Origin: an uncultured Clostridia bacterium
Lineage (GTDB): Bacteria; Bacillota; Clostridia; Christensenellales; Borkfalkiaceae
Assembly (NCBI GenBank): GCA_930989535.1
Contig: CAKNLK010000002.1
Coordinates: forward strand, 62,001-126,000
Length of the DNA stretch: 64,000 nt
Reading direction: 5' to 3'
Shown here: piece after piece, positions 25,273 through 33,502 of the stretch
Position numbering within the stretch: the stretch's first letter is position 1
How the letters are laid out: the number at the start of each line of letters is the position of its first letter
The notes under the pieces: model-generated
What the model was told of the DNA's origin: nothing
What the model saw: the letters and a program-made list of their open reading frames with translations, nothing else
Databases searched by the model: none
Translations under genes and position numbers: made by a program

Positions 25273-26104
25273 TCGGAATTATCGCCTGGGGCTGTACGAA
25301 AAAGCGATGCCCGCGCAGCTCTCCTGGGGAGAGAAGTTGGCGTTTGCCAAGCAGTGCGGCTTCGATTTTTTGGAATTGAGCGTCGACGAGAGCGAGCAAA
25401 AATTGGCGCGGCTGCAATTCGGCGACCGCGAAATTTCGGAACTGCACCGCACGATGGACGGGGAGGGCATATACTTTGAAAGTATATGCCTTTCCGGCCA
25501 TCGGAAATATCCGCTCGGCAGCCATGACGAACGGACGCGCGCCCGCGGCATGGAAATCATGCGCGGGGCAATCGAGCTTTCCTGCCGCGTCGGAATCCGC
25601 ATCATACAGCTCGCGGGGTACGACGTGTACTATGAAGATTCCGACGCGTTTACGCGGCGCCTGTTTGAGGAAAACTTGCAAAAGAGCGTCGAATATGCGG
25701 AAAAATACGGCGTCGTGCTGGCGTTCGAAACGATGGAAACGCCCTTTATGAACACAATCGGAAAGGCGCTCCGCTACGTCAAAAAGATACAGAGCCCGTA
25801 CCTGAAAGTATATCCCGACACGGGGAACATTACGAACAGCGGAACGGATATCGAGGCAGATATAGCGGCGGGAAAAGGGGAAATCGTCGCGGCGCATTTA
25901 AAGGAGACAAAACCGGGCGTGTTCCGCGAGGTGAAGTTCGGCAGCGGCCACGTCGATTTTGCGAAGGCCGTGCGCGCCTACCGCAGCGCAAATGTCCGCA
26001 AATTCCTCGCGGAGATGTGGTGCACGGGCGAGCAATGGCGGCAGGAGATTGCCGAGGCCAACGCGTATTTGAGAGGATATTTGGATAGGGAGTTTCAGTC
26101 ATGA
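25259..26104 (+). CDS. L-ribulose-5-phosphate 3-epimerase (UlaE/SgbU-like)
   Basis: A 281-residue TIM-barrel of the xylose-isomerase-like superfamily. Family signatures are FDFLELSVDESEQKLARL (near residue 38), ESICLSGHRKYPLGS (near 76) and AHLKETKPGVFREVKFGSG (near 218); Glu and His metal ligands are spread along the barrel. In UlaE-type pathways it converts L-xylulose 5-phosphate to L-ribulose 5-phosphate. It overlaps both neighbours, so the three genes are one translational unit with the kinase after it. Confidence 0.87.
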   Translation: MATSNRNYRLGLYEKAMPAQLSWGEKLAFAKQCGFDFLELSVDESEQKLARLQFGDREISELHRTMDGEGIYFESICLSGHRKYPLGSHDERTRARGMEIMRGAIELSCRVGIRIIQLAGYDVYYEDSDAFTRRLFEENLQKSVEYAEKYGVVLAFETMETPFMNTIGKALRYVKKIQSPYLKVYPDTGNITNSGTDIEADIAAGKGEIVAAHLKETKPGVFREVKFGSGHVDFAKAVRAYRSANVRKFLAEMWCTGEQWRQEIAEANAYLRGYLDREFQS

Positions 26105-27588
26105 ATTATTATCTCGGCATCGATAACGGCGGAACGGTCATCAAAGCGGCGCTCTATGACGCCGCGGGCAGCCAAGTGTCTGTCGCAAGCGAAAAAGTGG
26201 AAATGATCTGCCCCAAGGTCGGGTTCACGGAACGCGAACTCTCCGCCGTGTGGGCGGCGAACGCTTCCGCCGTCAGAAAGTGCCTGGCCCGTTCGGGTGT
26301 ACGCGCCGACGATATCAGGAGCGTCGGCCTGAGCGGCCACGGAAAGGGGCTGTACATAACGGACAAAGAGGGGAATCCCGTCTATCGCGGAATCGTTTCG
26401 ACGGACAGCCGCGCATCGGAAATCGAAAAGGCGTTTTATGCGGAGGGCGTCGCCGCCCGGGCGTATAAAAAGACCTTCCAAAAGGTTTTGGCGTGCCAGC
26501 CGGTCTGCCTTTTGCGCTGGCTCAAGGAAAACGACAGGGCCGTCTACGACAAAATCGGCTGGATTATGTCTGCCAAAGATTATATCCGGTATTGTCTGAC
26601 GGGGAAAATCCGCGCCGAACTTACCGATATATCGGGCACGAATCTCTTAAATTTACAGACGATGCGTTACGACGCCGAATTGCCGGAGATGTTCGGAATC
26701 CCGGAAATTGCGGGCGCGTTGCCGCCGCTGTGTAAATCCGCAGAAATCTGCGGGTACGTGACGGCCGCCGCCGCGGAGCAGACGGGGCTGCGGGAAGGCA
26801 CGCCCGTTTCGGGCGGCATGTTCGATATAGACGCCTGCGCCGTCGGCGTCGGAATCTGCGACGAGCGCGACGTCTGCGTCATCGGCGGCACGTGGAGCAT
26901 CAACGAATATATCTCCCCGGCGCCCGTGCTGGACGGAAGCATTTCCATGAATTCCGCCTTTTGCAAGGACGGGTATTATTTGATAGAGGAATGCAGCCCG
27001 ACTTCCGCGGGCAACCTCGAGTGGGTTATCGAGCGGTTCTTTTCCAAAGAGCGCGCAGAGTGCGGCTCGTCCGACGCTTTTTACGCGATGCTCAACGAGG
27101 GCGTTGCGAAAATTGAGCCGCAGGAGTGCGGCGTCGTGTTCCTGCCCTTCCTGTTCGATTGCAACGAGGATGCCGATTTGGGCGCGGCGTTTTTGAATCT
27201 GAAAGCCTTCGACGACAAGATGATGCTCGCCCGGGCGGTATACGAGGGGGTGGTCTTTTCGCACAAGACGCACATCGACCGCCTGCTGAAGAGCCGCAAT
27301 ACCCCCGCGAAAATCCGCCTTGCGGGGGGCGTGACGAAGTCCGCGGTGTGGAGCCAGATGTTCGCCGACGTCACGGGGCTGAACGTGGAAGCGGTCGCGG
27401 ACAAAGAGCTGGGCTGTTTCGGCGCCGCAATGGTCGCCGCGGTGGCCGTCGGGGATTTTGCGAGCATCGACGAGGCGGAAAAGGCGTGCGTCGGCAAGGG
27501 TAAAATGTACTATCCGAATCCCGAAAACAGCAAAATTTACGCGGAAAAGTACGCCCGTTATAAGGGAATCATCGAAAAGCTGAAATAA
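26101..27588 (+). CDS. FGGY-family carbohydrate kinase (L-xylulose kinase-like)
   Basis: A 495-residue kinase. The N-terminal phosphate loop is YLGIDNGGTVIKAALYD (4-20), GLSGHGKGLY (near 81) lines the sugar site, and the C-terminal ATP domain has FLPFLFDCNED and IRLAGGVTKSAVWSQMFADV. In combination with a UlaE-type epimerase the natural substrate would be L-xylulose or a similar ketopentose. It overlaps the epimerase stop as ATGA and precedes the decarboxylase-like gene by 34 bases. Confidence 0.88.
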   Translation: MNYYLGIDNGGTVIKAALYDAAGSQVSVASEKVEMICPKVGFTERELSAVWAANASAVRKCLARSGVRADDIRSVGLSGHGKGLYITDKEGNPVYRGIVSTDSRASEIEKAFYAEGVAARAYKKTFQKVLACQPVCLLRWLKENDRAVYDKIGWIMSAKDYIRYCLTGKIRAELTDISGTNLLNLQTMRYDAELPEMFGIPEIAGALPPLCKSAEICGYVTAAAAEQTGLREGTPVSGGMFDIDACAVGVGICDERDVCVIGGTWSINEYISPAPVLDGSISMNSAFCKDGYYLIEECSPTSAGNLEWVIERFFSKERAECGSSDAFYAMLNEGVAKIEPQECGVVFLPFLFDCNEDADLGAAFLNLKAFDDKMMLARAVYEGVVFSHKTHIDRLLKSRNTPAKIRLAGGVTKSAVWSQMFADVTGLNVEAVADKELGCFGAAMVAAVAVGDFASIDEAEKACVGKGKMYYPNPENSKIYAEKYARYKGIIEKLK

Positions 27589-27622
27589 AGAAATTCCGAC
27601 GAAACAGCGAGGAGGGAACTCA

Positions 27623-28711
27623 ATGAACAATCGCGAGCGAATCATCAACTGCGTGACGGGCAAGGAAATCGACCGCACGCCGTTTATTTGTTATTTCGGT
27701 GCATGGGGCGAGACGTGCGAGCGCTGGATGAAGGAGGGCGCCAAGGATTGGGATGCCTGGCGCGATCCCGCCATCGGGTTCGACGAGGGCGTTGCGAATC
27801 TGACGGAATACGTCAACCATTACTTCAATCCGCCCTTCGAGTTTAAAATTTTAAAGGAGGAAGGGGAGCGGTATATCTACCAGGATACGCTCGGCGTCGT
27901 CAACGAGGCGAACAAGGGGCGCTCGGCGATTCCCAAAATTCTGAAAAACCCCGTCACCTGCCGCGAAGATTGGGAAAAAATCAAGCGGGAAAGGCTGGTG
28001 CCCGATTTTAAGGGGAGAATCCCCGCCGACTTTGCCGATACCTGCGAAATGCTGAAAAAGAGCGGCAAGGCGATACAGGTCGGGGCGTTTCCGTACGGCG
28101 TATTCGGCACGATGCGCGATTTAATCGGCGTGGAAGATTTGATGTTCTGGTTCTATGACGAGCCGGAACTCGTCTACGATATGATGCAAGACCTCACCGA
28201 TTTCGGGCTGGGCATCTACGAGGAAATCGCCAAGTATATCCAAATCGACATCATTCACATTTGGGAAGACATGAGCGGCAAAACCGGGAGCATGATTGGC
28301 CCTTCGACCATGGAGGAGTTTATGTTGCCCAACTATCGGAAAATCAAGGCGTTCGCCGACGCAAAGGATATCCCCGTAATCGTGGTGGATACCGACGGAA
28401 AATGCGACGAACTGATACCGATTTTCCACAGCGTCGGCGTCAATCTGATGCTGCCGTTTGAAGTGCAGGCGGGCAACGATATCGTGGATTTGCGCAGGCG
28501 CTTCCCGTACATGTCGATGTTTGGCGGCATCGAAAAGATGAACGTAGCCAAGGGCAGGGACGCAATCGATTGCGAGATGGAAAAAATCAAACCGCTCATC
28601 GGCAAGCCCGGGTATATCCCGCAGCTCGACCATACGATTCCGCCGGAAATCGGCTATCAGGACTATCTGTATTTCTGCAAACGCCTCAAGGAAACCTGCG
28701 GCAAAAAATAA
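27623..28711 (+). CDS. Uroporphyrinogen-decarboxylase-fold (URO-D) protein
   Basis: A 362-residue protein of the URO-D superfamily: NNRERIINCVTGKEIDRTPF at the N terminus is the classic opening, and GVNLMLPFEVQAGNDIV and the closing IPQLDHTIPPEIGYQDYLYF are typical of the non-haem branch, which includes methyltransferases. No haem genes are nearby, so a haem role is unlikely. URO-D-like proteins recur in carbohydrate operons of gut bacteria without an assigned reaction. GGAGGG lies eight bases before the ATG. It is the last gene of the sugar operon. Confidence 0.85.
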   Translation: MNNRERIINCVTGKEIDRTPFICYFGAWGETCERWMKEGAKDWDAWRDPAIGFDEGVANLTEYVNHYFNPPFEFKILKEEGERYIYQDTLGVVNEANKGRSAIPKILKNPVTCREDWEKIKRERLVPDFKGRIPADFADTCEMLKKSGKAIQVGAFPYGVFGTMRDLIGVEDLMFWFYDEPELVYDMMQDLTDFGLGIYEEIAKYIQIDIIHIWEDMSGKTGSMIGPSTMEEFMLPNYRKIKAFADAKDIPVIVVDTDGKCDELIPIFHSVGVNLMLPFEVQAGNDIVDLRRRFPYMSMFGGIEKMNVAKGRDAIDCEMEKIKPLIGKPGYIPQLDHTIPPEIGYQDYLYFCKRLKETCGKK

Positions 28712-28724
28712 GCGCAAAGAATAG

Positions 28725-28755
28725 GGAATCCCCGCCGTTCAACGGCGGAGATTCC
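28725..28755 (+). terminator. Terminator of the sugar operon
   Basis: A 13- to 15-bp stem (GGAATC plus CCGCCG with CGGCGG plus GATTCC, one C-A mismatch) starting 13 bases after the stop, followed by TTG only. Confidence 0.6.
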
Positions 28756-28804
28756 TTGTACGGTTCGCCCGTCTATGTTTTTTATGACGGATTTGTTAAA
28801 ACAG

Positions 28805-28833
28805 TTGCTTTCAGCGGGGATATGCGCTATAAT
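28805..28833 (+). promoter_or_regulatory. Promoter of the YwaF-like gene
   Basis: TTGCTT (28805-28810), a 17-base spacer and TATAAT (28828-28833). The leader is about 33 bases. Confidence 0.75.
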
Positions 28834-28872
28834 ACCATAAAACGAATGAGCAAAAAAGCGTAAGAAAAGAGT

Positions 28873-29631
28873 ATGTTATACGATACGAATCATATCATTT
28901 ACATAGCGGTTTCTTTAATATTACCAGTTCTGATTCTTCTCTTATTGTCGCGCGTGCAGGCGCCCAAGGCGAAAAATATTATTCTGAAGGTTATCGGCAC
29001 GGCGACGTATCTTCTGCATATCAGCATCATGTGGACGGATTTTTTGTCCAACGGCAGTGCGAATGCGGCGGATAACATTCTTTTTCCAATCTATTTTTGC
29101 AACTTCACCATGTTGCTGCTCATGATTGTCGGGTTTATTAAGAACCGCGAGAGCGTAACATTCCGCGTTTTGGCTGTGCTTACGGCGTACGGCGGCATTG
29201 TCGGCGGGCTTGTAACGCTGTTCTATCCGGAATTTTATATGTGGGAGCCAGATTTCACGAGCTGGTACATTTTAAAGAGCTTCCTCAGCCATTCTGCCAT
29301 GCTGTTGGGCAGCTTGTATCTGTTTGTCGGCGGATTCGTAAAAATCCGGGTGGACAATACGCTGTATTTGGCGGGCGGGCTGTTGTTCACGTTGGTCGTC
29401 GGCCTCGCGGTAAACGCCCTTTTTGCGGTGTGCGGCTTGCCGGCCCCGAACGCGATGTATCTGCAAAAGAGTCCTATCGCCGAGCTTCCTTTCTTGAACG
29501 GATATCTGATAGGATTTTTGATGCTCATTTTAACATTTATTTTTACCGCGGTTTGGGAATTGTTTGCCTGCCCGAAAGGGTGCCGCTGGTACAATAATTT
29601 TATGCGCCCGAAAACGGATAGCGGTTCCTGA
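28873..29631 (+). CDS. YwaF-like integral membrane protein
   Basis: A 252-residue protein with about seven hydrophobic helices spread over its full length (for example 8-26, 39-60, 70-88, 96-112, 126-148, 160-180 and 205-228). The pattern and the motif PIYFCNFTMLL are those of the YwaF/TIGR02206 family, whose function is unknown. The ribosome binding site, AAGAAAAGAG, is weak. It is transcribed alone from a good promoter. Confidence 0.75.
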   Translation: MLYDTNHIIYIAVSLILPVLILLLLSRVQAPKAKNIILKVIGTATYLLHISIMWTDFLSNGSANAADNILFPIYFCNFTMLLLMIVGFIKNRESVTFRVLAVLTAYGGIVGGLVTLFYPEFYMWEPDFTSWYILKSFLSHSAMLLGSLYLFVGGFVKIRVDNTLYLAGGLLFTLVVGLAVNALFAVCGLPAPNAMYLQKSPIAELPFLNGYLIGFLMLILTFIFTAVWELFACPKGCRWYNNFMRPKTDSGS

Positions 29632-29705
29632 CGCGCTATCCGTTTTCATACGGAAAAGAGGTTTTGCGCGTTTAATAATTTTTTTGAAATATAGCTTGAA
29701 AAGAT

Positions 29706-29733
29706 TTGATTTTTTCAGCAAATATGGTATAAT
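29706..29733 (+). promoter_or_regulatory. Promoter of the tRNA-Thr transcript
   Basis: TTGATT (29706-29711), a 16-base spacer and TATAAT (29728-29733). Transcription from here would include both degenerate tRNA-like units before reaching the tRNA. Confidence 0.65.
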
Positions 29734-29801
29734 AATAAAGCTGAATCGCGGAACGCTTGAAAAAGCCAATTGCGGCGGTTTTTGCTGAGAGTAGTTAAAA
29801 T

Positions 29802-29870
29802 GCTACTGTGGCTCAGTTGCTCCAGCTGATTTGTTGCGAGAAACGAGCCTGACAATAGAATATTCCGTAT
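29802..29870 (+). pseudogene. Degenerate tRNA-Thr-like unit 1
   Basis: The first 18 bases are identical to the 5' end of the tRNA at 29941 and the CAGCTGATT segment before the anticodon also matches. The D-loop is shortened, and the anticodon 3' half, T arm and acceptor 3' strand are missing. Instead GAGCC near 29845-29849 can pair with GGCTC near the start. Confidence 0.65.
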
Positions 29871-29940
29871 GCTACTGTGGCTCAGTTGCTCCAGCTGATT
29901 CGTTGCGAGAAATGAGCCTGAAAAATTGAATAGAAGATGT
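29871..29940 (+). pseudogene. Degenerate tRNA-Thr-like unit 2
   Basis: A near copy of the unit 69 bases upstream; the first 50 bases differ at only two positions. It carries the same 5' tRNA match and the same substituted 3' half; here the outer stem is GGCTCA with TGAGCC (6 bp). It abuts the intact tRNA directly. Confidence 0.65.
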
Positions 29941-30016
29941 GCTACTGTGGCTCAGTTGGTAGAGCAGCTGATTCGTAATCAGCAGGTCGCCGGTTCAAGT
30001 CCGGCCAGTAGCTCCA
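29941..30016 (+). tRNA. tRNA-Thr (anticodon CGU)
   Basis: A complete cloverleaf: acceptor GCTACTG/CAGTAGC (7 bp), D stem GCTC/GAGC, anticodon stem GCTGA/TCAGC with loop TTCGTAA (anticodon CGT, reading ACG), variable AGGTC, T stem GCCGG/CCGGC with loop TTCAAGT, discriminator T and an encoded CCA. It is preceded by two decayed 5' copies and followed 151 bases later by a perfect copy of its last 33 bases. Confidence 0.95.
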
Positions 30017-30053
30017 AAACAAAAGGGATGCCGAAGGGCGTCCCTTTTGTTTT
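30016..30053 (+). terminator. Terminator of the tRNA-Thr transcript
   Basis: A long stem (AAAACAAAAGGGA with TCCCTTTTGTTTT, plus three inner pairs) begins at the last base of the CCA end. Confidence 0.75.
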
Positions 30054-30379
30054 GGAATTATGAGCCGGGTTTGATTCGTCAGAACGAGGATTAAACTCAA
30101 AGGGGCCCCCGAAAAAAGGCGGCTGCCTTGATGGGCTGTTATTGCGCATTTTTTTGGGGCAACAAAAGGTCGCCGGTTCAAGTCCGGCCAGTAGCTCCAT
30201 GTAAAGCTCCGAATGAAAATTCGGGGGCTTTGCTTTGGCTGCTGCCCGCATTGCCGAAATAATGTGACGCGCGTGAGCGCGGCGCCGTGGCACCTGCCAA
30301 CACAATTCGGAGAAAATGTCGCTGATTTCTTGGCACCGTTTTAAAAAATGTGTTATAATGTAATGGGAGGAAGAACGGA
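30017..30379. other. Gap after tRNA-Thr with a duplicated tRNA 3' end
   Basis: No protein gene is credible here. It contains the tRNA terminator, about 110 bases without recognisable features, the 33-base tRNA 3' copy (30167-30199), a second terminator-like hairpin (about 30202-30231, AAAGC...GCTTT) and the promoter of the YitT-like gene (TTGGCA 30330-30335, TATAAT 30354-30359). Confidence 0.6.
30167..30199 (+). repeat. 33-bp exact copy of the tRNA-Thr 3' end
   Basis: Identical to 29984-30016 (variable loop, T arm, acceptor 3' strand and CCA). It is either an att-type scar of an element that used this tRNA as target, or the remaining half of a second tRNA gene. Confidence 0.85.
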
Positions 30380-31342
30380 ATGGATAGCAATAAAATTAAA
30401 AGGAATACGGCAGACTGTCTTTTCATGGTTGTGCTTGCATTTTTGTTTGCGCTTAACTATGAGCTGTTCATTGTGAAGAATGGCTTTGCGCCCGCGGGCA
30501 TCAACGGCATCGCCACGATGATCGAATATAAGAGCGGATTCAGCGTCGGTTATTTTTCTCTGATTATCAATGTGCCGCTGTGTGTATTCGCGTACTTTTG
30601 TATCGATCGGGCATTTGCGATCAAAACTTTTGTTTTTTCCGTTGTCTATTCGGTATCGTTGCTCCTGCTGCAGATTGCAGATTTGTCGGCATTCCAATAC
30701 GATGCGCAGGGAGTAGACACGGTATTTCCGGCATTGATTGCGGGGGCCATCGGCGGATTCGTGTACGGATTAAGTTTCCGCCGCAATTCTTCCACGGGCG
30801 GTGCGGACGTGATTGCAAAATATGTCAGCAAAAGAGATCCTCTTTTAAATTTTTTCTGGGTGAATTTTGCAATCAACGCGGCAATTGCGGCCGCTTCGTA
30901 TTTTGTTTACGCCGTTCCGGACGAGAGCGGCGCGCTCGTTTATAATTATAAGCCTGTATGCCTCTGCATGCTGTATTGCTTTCTGTCCAGCTTCGTCGGA
31001 AACGCAATTATTAAGGGGGCAAAATCGGCGTATAAATTTTTTGTAATAACCAAACATGCAGACGAAATTGGCCGCGACGTATTGACGAAACTCAAGCACA
31101 GCGCAACCCGTTTTCGGGCAATCGGGGCGTACAGCAATACAGAAAAAGATGTTATCGTGTGCGTAATAAATAAGCGCCAATTGGTTGAGTTTAAAGATAT
31201 TTTGCTGCAATACGACGATACGTTTGCCTTTGTGGAAACGGTCGACGAAACGATAGGGAATTTCAAGCGGGTAAAGGTCAACCTCGCCGAAATGGGAGAG
31301 GACGCCTGCCGCGGCAAGAAAAAAACAGACGGAGAAGAATAA
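30380..31342 (+). CDS. YitT-family membrane protein (DUF161/DUF2179)
   Basis: A 320-residue protein with five to six N-terminal helices (about residues 12-200), including FIVKNGFAPAGINGIATMI and SFRRNSSTGGADVIAKYVSK, both typical of YitT, followed by a C-terminal cytoplasmic DUF2179 domain (about 215-300, ferredoxin-like). Function is unknown; members are sometimes linked to transport. GGGAGG precedes the ATG. The next gene follows after one base, so the two form an operon. Confidence 0.88.
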   Translation: MDSNKIKRNTADCLFMVVLAFLFALNYELFIVKNGFAPAGINGIATMIEYKSGFSVGYFSLIINVPLCVFAYFCIDRAFAIKTFVFSVVYSVSLLLLQIADLSAFQYDAQGVDTVFPALIAGAIGGFVYGLSFRRNSSTGGADVIAKYVSKRDPLLNFFWVNFAINAAIAAASYFVYAVPDESGALVYNYKPVCLCMLYCFLSSFVGNAIIKGAKSAYKFFVITKHADEIGRDVLTKLKHSATRFRAIGAYSNTEKDVIVCVINKRQLVEFKDILLQYDDTFAFVETVDETIGNFKRVKVNLAEMGEDACRGKKKTDGEE

Positions 31343-31343
31343 C

Positions 31344-31910
31344 ATGAAAGAGAATCAGAAACTTGTCAGTGAAATCATAAAAGATATAAAGAGGGACATG
31401 ACCGACGAGGAGATACTCAGTTTGCTGGCAAGCAGCAAAGTATCGGTCGATACGGTACAGGAGACGAAAAAAGAGTATACGCTTGGACAGCGCGCCGCCG
31501 ATAAAATTGCTAAATTTGCGGGGAGTTGGGCGTTTATTTTTTCGTTTGCGGGAGTTCTGTTGCTTTGGATGCTTGTCAATATACTGTTGGCGGGCGGAGC
31601 CTTTGATCCGTATCCCTTTATCTTGCTCAACCTCGTGCTGTCTTGCGTGGCAGCCATACAGGCGCCGCTGATTATGATGAGCCAGAACCGGCAGGAAGAA
31701 AAAGACCGCCGGCGTGCGGAAAACGATTATAAAGTGAATCTGAAAACGGAAATAATCATTGAAGACCTTTATAACAAGATGAATCGAATATTGGCAAGGC
31801 AGGAGGCAATTTTAAAGATTATACGGCAGGAAGAGGGAGAAAAAGCGGAGCATTTGACGGAGCGCGCAATGCCGGCGGACGAAAAACAAACGCAGTTCGG
31901 CAAAGACTAA
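31344..31910 (+). CDS. DUF1003 domain membrane protein
   Basis: A 188-residue protein. The N-terminal 50 residues are soluble; GQRAADKIAKFAGSWAFI and the two helices at about 60-80 and 88-112, with FDPYPFILLNLVLS between and QAPLIMMSQNRQEEKDR after, are the DUF1003 signature. A coiled-coil-like tail ends the protein. Function unknown. It begins one base after the YitT-like stop and uses the GGAGAAGAA there as its ribosome binding site. Confidence 0.88.
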   Translation: MKENQKLVSEIIKDIKRDMTDEEILSLLASSKVSVDTVQETKKEYTLGQRAADKIAKFAGSWAFIFSFAGVLLLWMLVNILLAGGAFDPYPFILLNLVLSCVAAIQAPLIMMSQNRQEEKDRRRAENDYKVNLKTEIIIEDLYNKMNRILARQEAILKIIRQEEGEKAEHLTERAMPADEKQTQFGKD

Positions 31911-31922
31911 TTCATAAAAGGC

Positions 31923-31956
31923 AAAAAAAGAAACCCGCGAACGGGCTTCTTTTTTC
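31923..31956. terminator. Bidirectional terminator
   Basis: The core stem CCCG/CGGG is extended by an A-tract pairing with a T-tract (one A-C mismatch). It serves the DUF1003 gene on plus and the GltS-like gene on minus, which both end beside it. Confidence 0.75.
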
Positions 31957-31969
31957 TTTCTTCGATATT

Positions 31970-33502
31970 CTATTCATTGTTGTCGGGCGAAGAATCCTGC
32001 GCGTCTGAGCTGCCGCCTCCGTCCGTAAGGCTGTCGCCGGCTATATCGCTTTCCGCACTGTCATCGGCGGCCGCCCGTGCCGCAAACCGCTTTTTGAATA
32101 TTGTCCTGCGGAATAAAACGATGTTTAAAATCACGAACGCCGCGCCTGCGATGATGCAGGTGATGAGAGCCGCCAAATCGCTTGTCGCCGCATAGGGCGC
32201 CAAAAACATCAGCGGGAAGCCGAATAAAATGGCGGGCAAACTTTGGTAGACGAGGTTTTCGCTCGCGGGGGTGCGGTAACTCCCGTCGATTTCGCGGAGC
32301 AGAATCATACCCGTGCTCGCCGTGCCGGTGAGCATGCCGAAGAATGCGAGGAACTGTTCGTGCCGATAGGAGGGGAACAGCTTTTTGCTGACGATGTTGA
32401 CGTAGCCGAAAGTGAGAACAGTGCCGAGCACCGCGAGGATGAGCAGAACGCCCCAATAGGTGGCCAAAAGGGGTAGCTGAATGGCGGCCACGCCCGCAAC
32501 GATCATCAGGTCGAAGGCGAACCCGCTGATGCGATCCATCATATAGTTGTTGACGATGCGCTTTTTAATGAATTTTTTATCGTAGAGTTTGTTCAGAATT
32601 GCCTTCGCGGGCACGGTGAGGATAACGCCGATGAGAAAGTTGAACCCGAACAGCGTATCCGCGAGCGAAGGGATCAGGGCCGAAAGCCCGTACATGATTC
32701 CGAAGGAAACGGCATATACGACGAGCACAAGCGCGAATTGCACGGTCATCTTGTCCATCGAGGAAACGGCGGGCAGTTCGTTATCGTCTTCGTAGTCTGC
32801 GAGGGTGCTGCGCCGCTCAGACGTATCGATTTTGATGTATCCTTTTTTCCGCATCACGTTGATGTAGATGACGCCGCCGAAACAAGCAACTAAAAAGCCG
32901 AGAGCGGCGACGGTCAAACCGAAGTTGGAGCCGCCTACAAATCCGTATTCGTTTTCATAAATCTTGCCATAATTGAGCGCCTGCCCGGTTCCCTGCCCGA
33001 AGCCGAACGCGAGCAAAATTCCTGCCGCGCTGATTAAGCCGGGGGTTTTGAGCGCCCACACGGCAATGATGGTCACAATCAGCCCCGCAAACGCCTGAAT
33101 GAGATAGCCGTTGACAGTCGTTACGCCCGAATCGAAAATTTCGCCCGCGCGCTTTTTCGTAAACTTCTTTTTGGAATTGCGCATGCCCGAGGCGATGAAC
33201 CCGATGCCGAGGCAGTGATAGGTGATTACCTCCAAAACCTCCATTCCGGACATCGCCGCATCGGCGCTGCCGTCGGCGGACGGCGAACCGAAAACGGGCA
33301 GGTTGAACAGGTAATCCCCGGCCGTAAAGTAGACGATCGTGGAGATAACGAGCAGCAGGATTCCGCCCAAAACGGATACGGGAATCAGCGTTTTTTGCAG
33401 GGCGGGGATAAAGTGCTTCAAGATGCCCGCCGCCAGCATGCTCAGGAGCAGGACGGCGAAAATCATGATGAACGTCCAAATGGGCAGTTCGGCAAAACTC
33501 AT
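31970..33502 (-). CDS. gltS: GltS-like sodium:glutamate symporter
   Basis: A 510-residue membrane carrier with about ten to twelve helices. LAFGFGQGTGQALNYG (near 165) and the second-half FFGMLTGTASTGMILLREID are the paired glycine-rich hairpins of the ESS/GltS family. The Ser/Asp-rich C-terminal 40 residues are cytoplasmic tail. Longer than E. coli GltS (about 400 residues). Its ATG overlaps the stop of the acyltransferase gene, so they are co-transcribed. The substrate may be glutamate or another carboxylate. Confidence 0.8.
   Translation of the reverse strand: MSFAELPIWTFIMIFAVLLLSMLAAGILKHFIPALQKTLIPVSVLGGILLLVISTIVYFTAGDYLFNLPVFGSPSADGSADAAMSGMEVLEVITYHCLGIGFIASGMRNSKKKFTKKRAGEIFDSGVTTVNGYLIQAFAGLIVTIIAVWALKTPGLISAAGILLAFGFGQGTGQALNYGKIYENEYGFVGGSNFGLTVAALGFLVACFGGVIYINVMRKKGYIKIDTSERRSTLADYEDDNELPAVSSMDKMTVQFALVLVVYAVSFGIMYGLSALIPSLADTLFGFNFLIGVILTVPAKAILNKLYDKKFIKKRIVNNYMMDRISGFAFDLMIVAGVAAIQLPLLATYWGVLLILAVLGTVLTFGYVNIVSKKLFPSYRHEQFLAFFGMLTGTASTGMILLREIDGSYRTPASENLVYQSLPAILFGFPLMFLAPYAATSDLAALITCIIAGAAFVILNIVLFRRTIFKKRFAARAAADDSAESDIAGDSLTDGGGSSDAQDSSPDNNE

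Noticed and set aside
29942..30305. Short minus-strand frames over the tRNA-Thr region with the motif PDLNRRPADYES
   Set aside because: They are translations of tRNA antisense sequence, a common annotation artefact.
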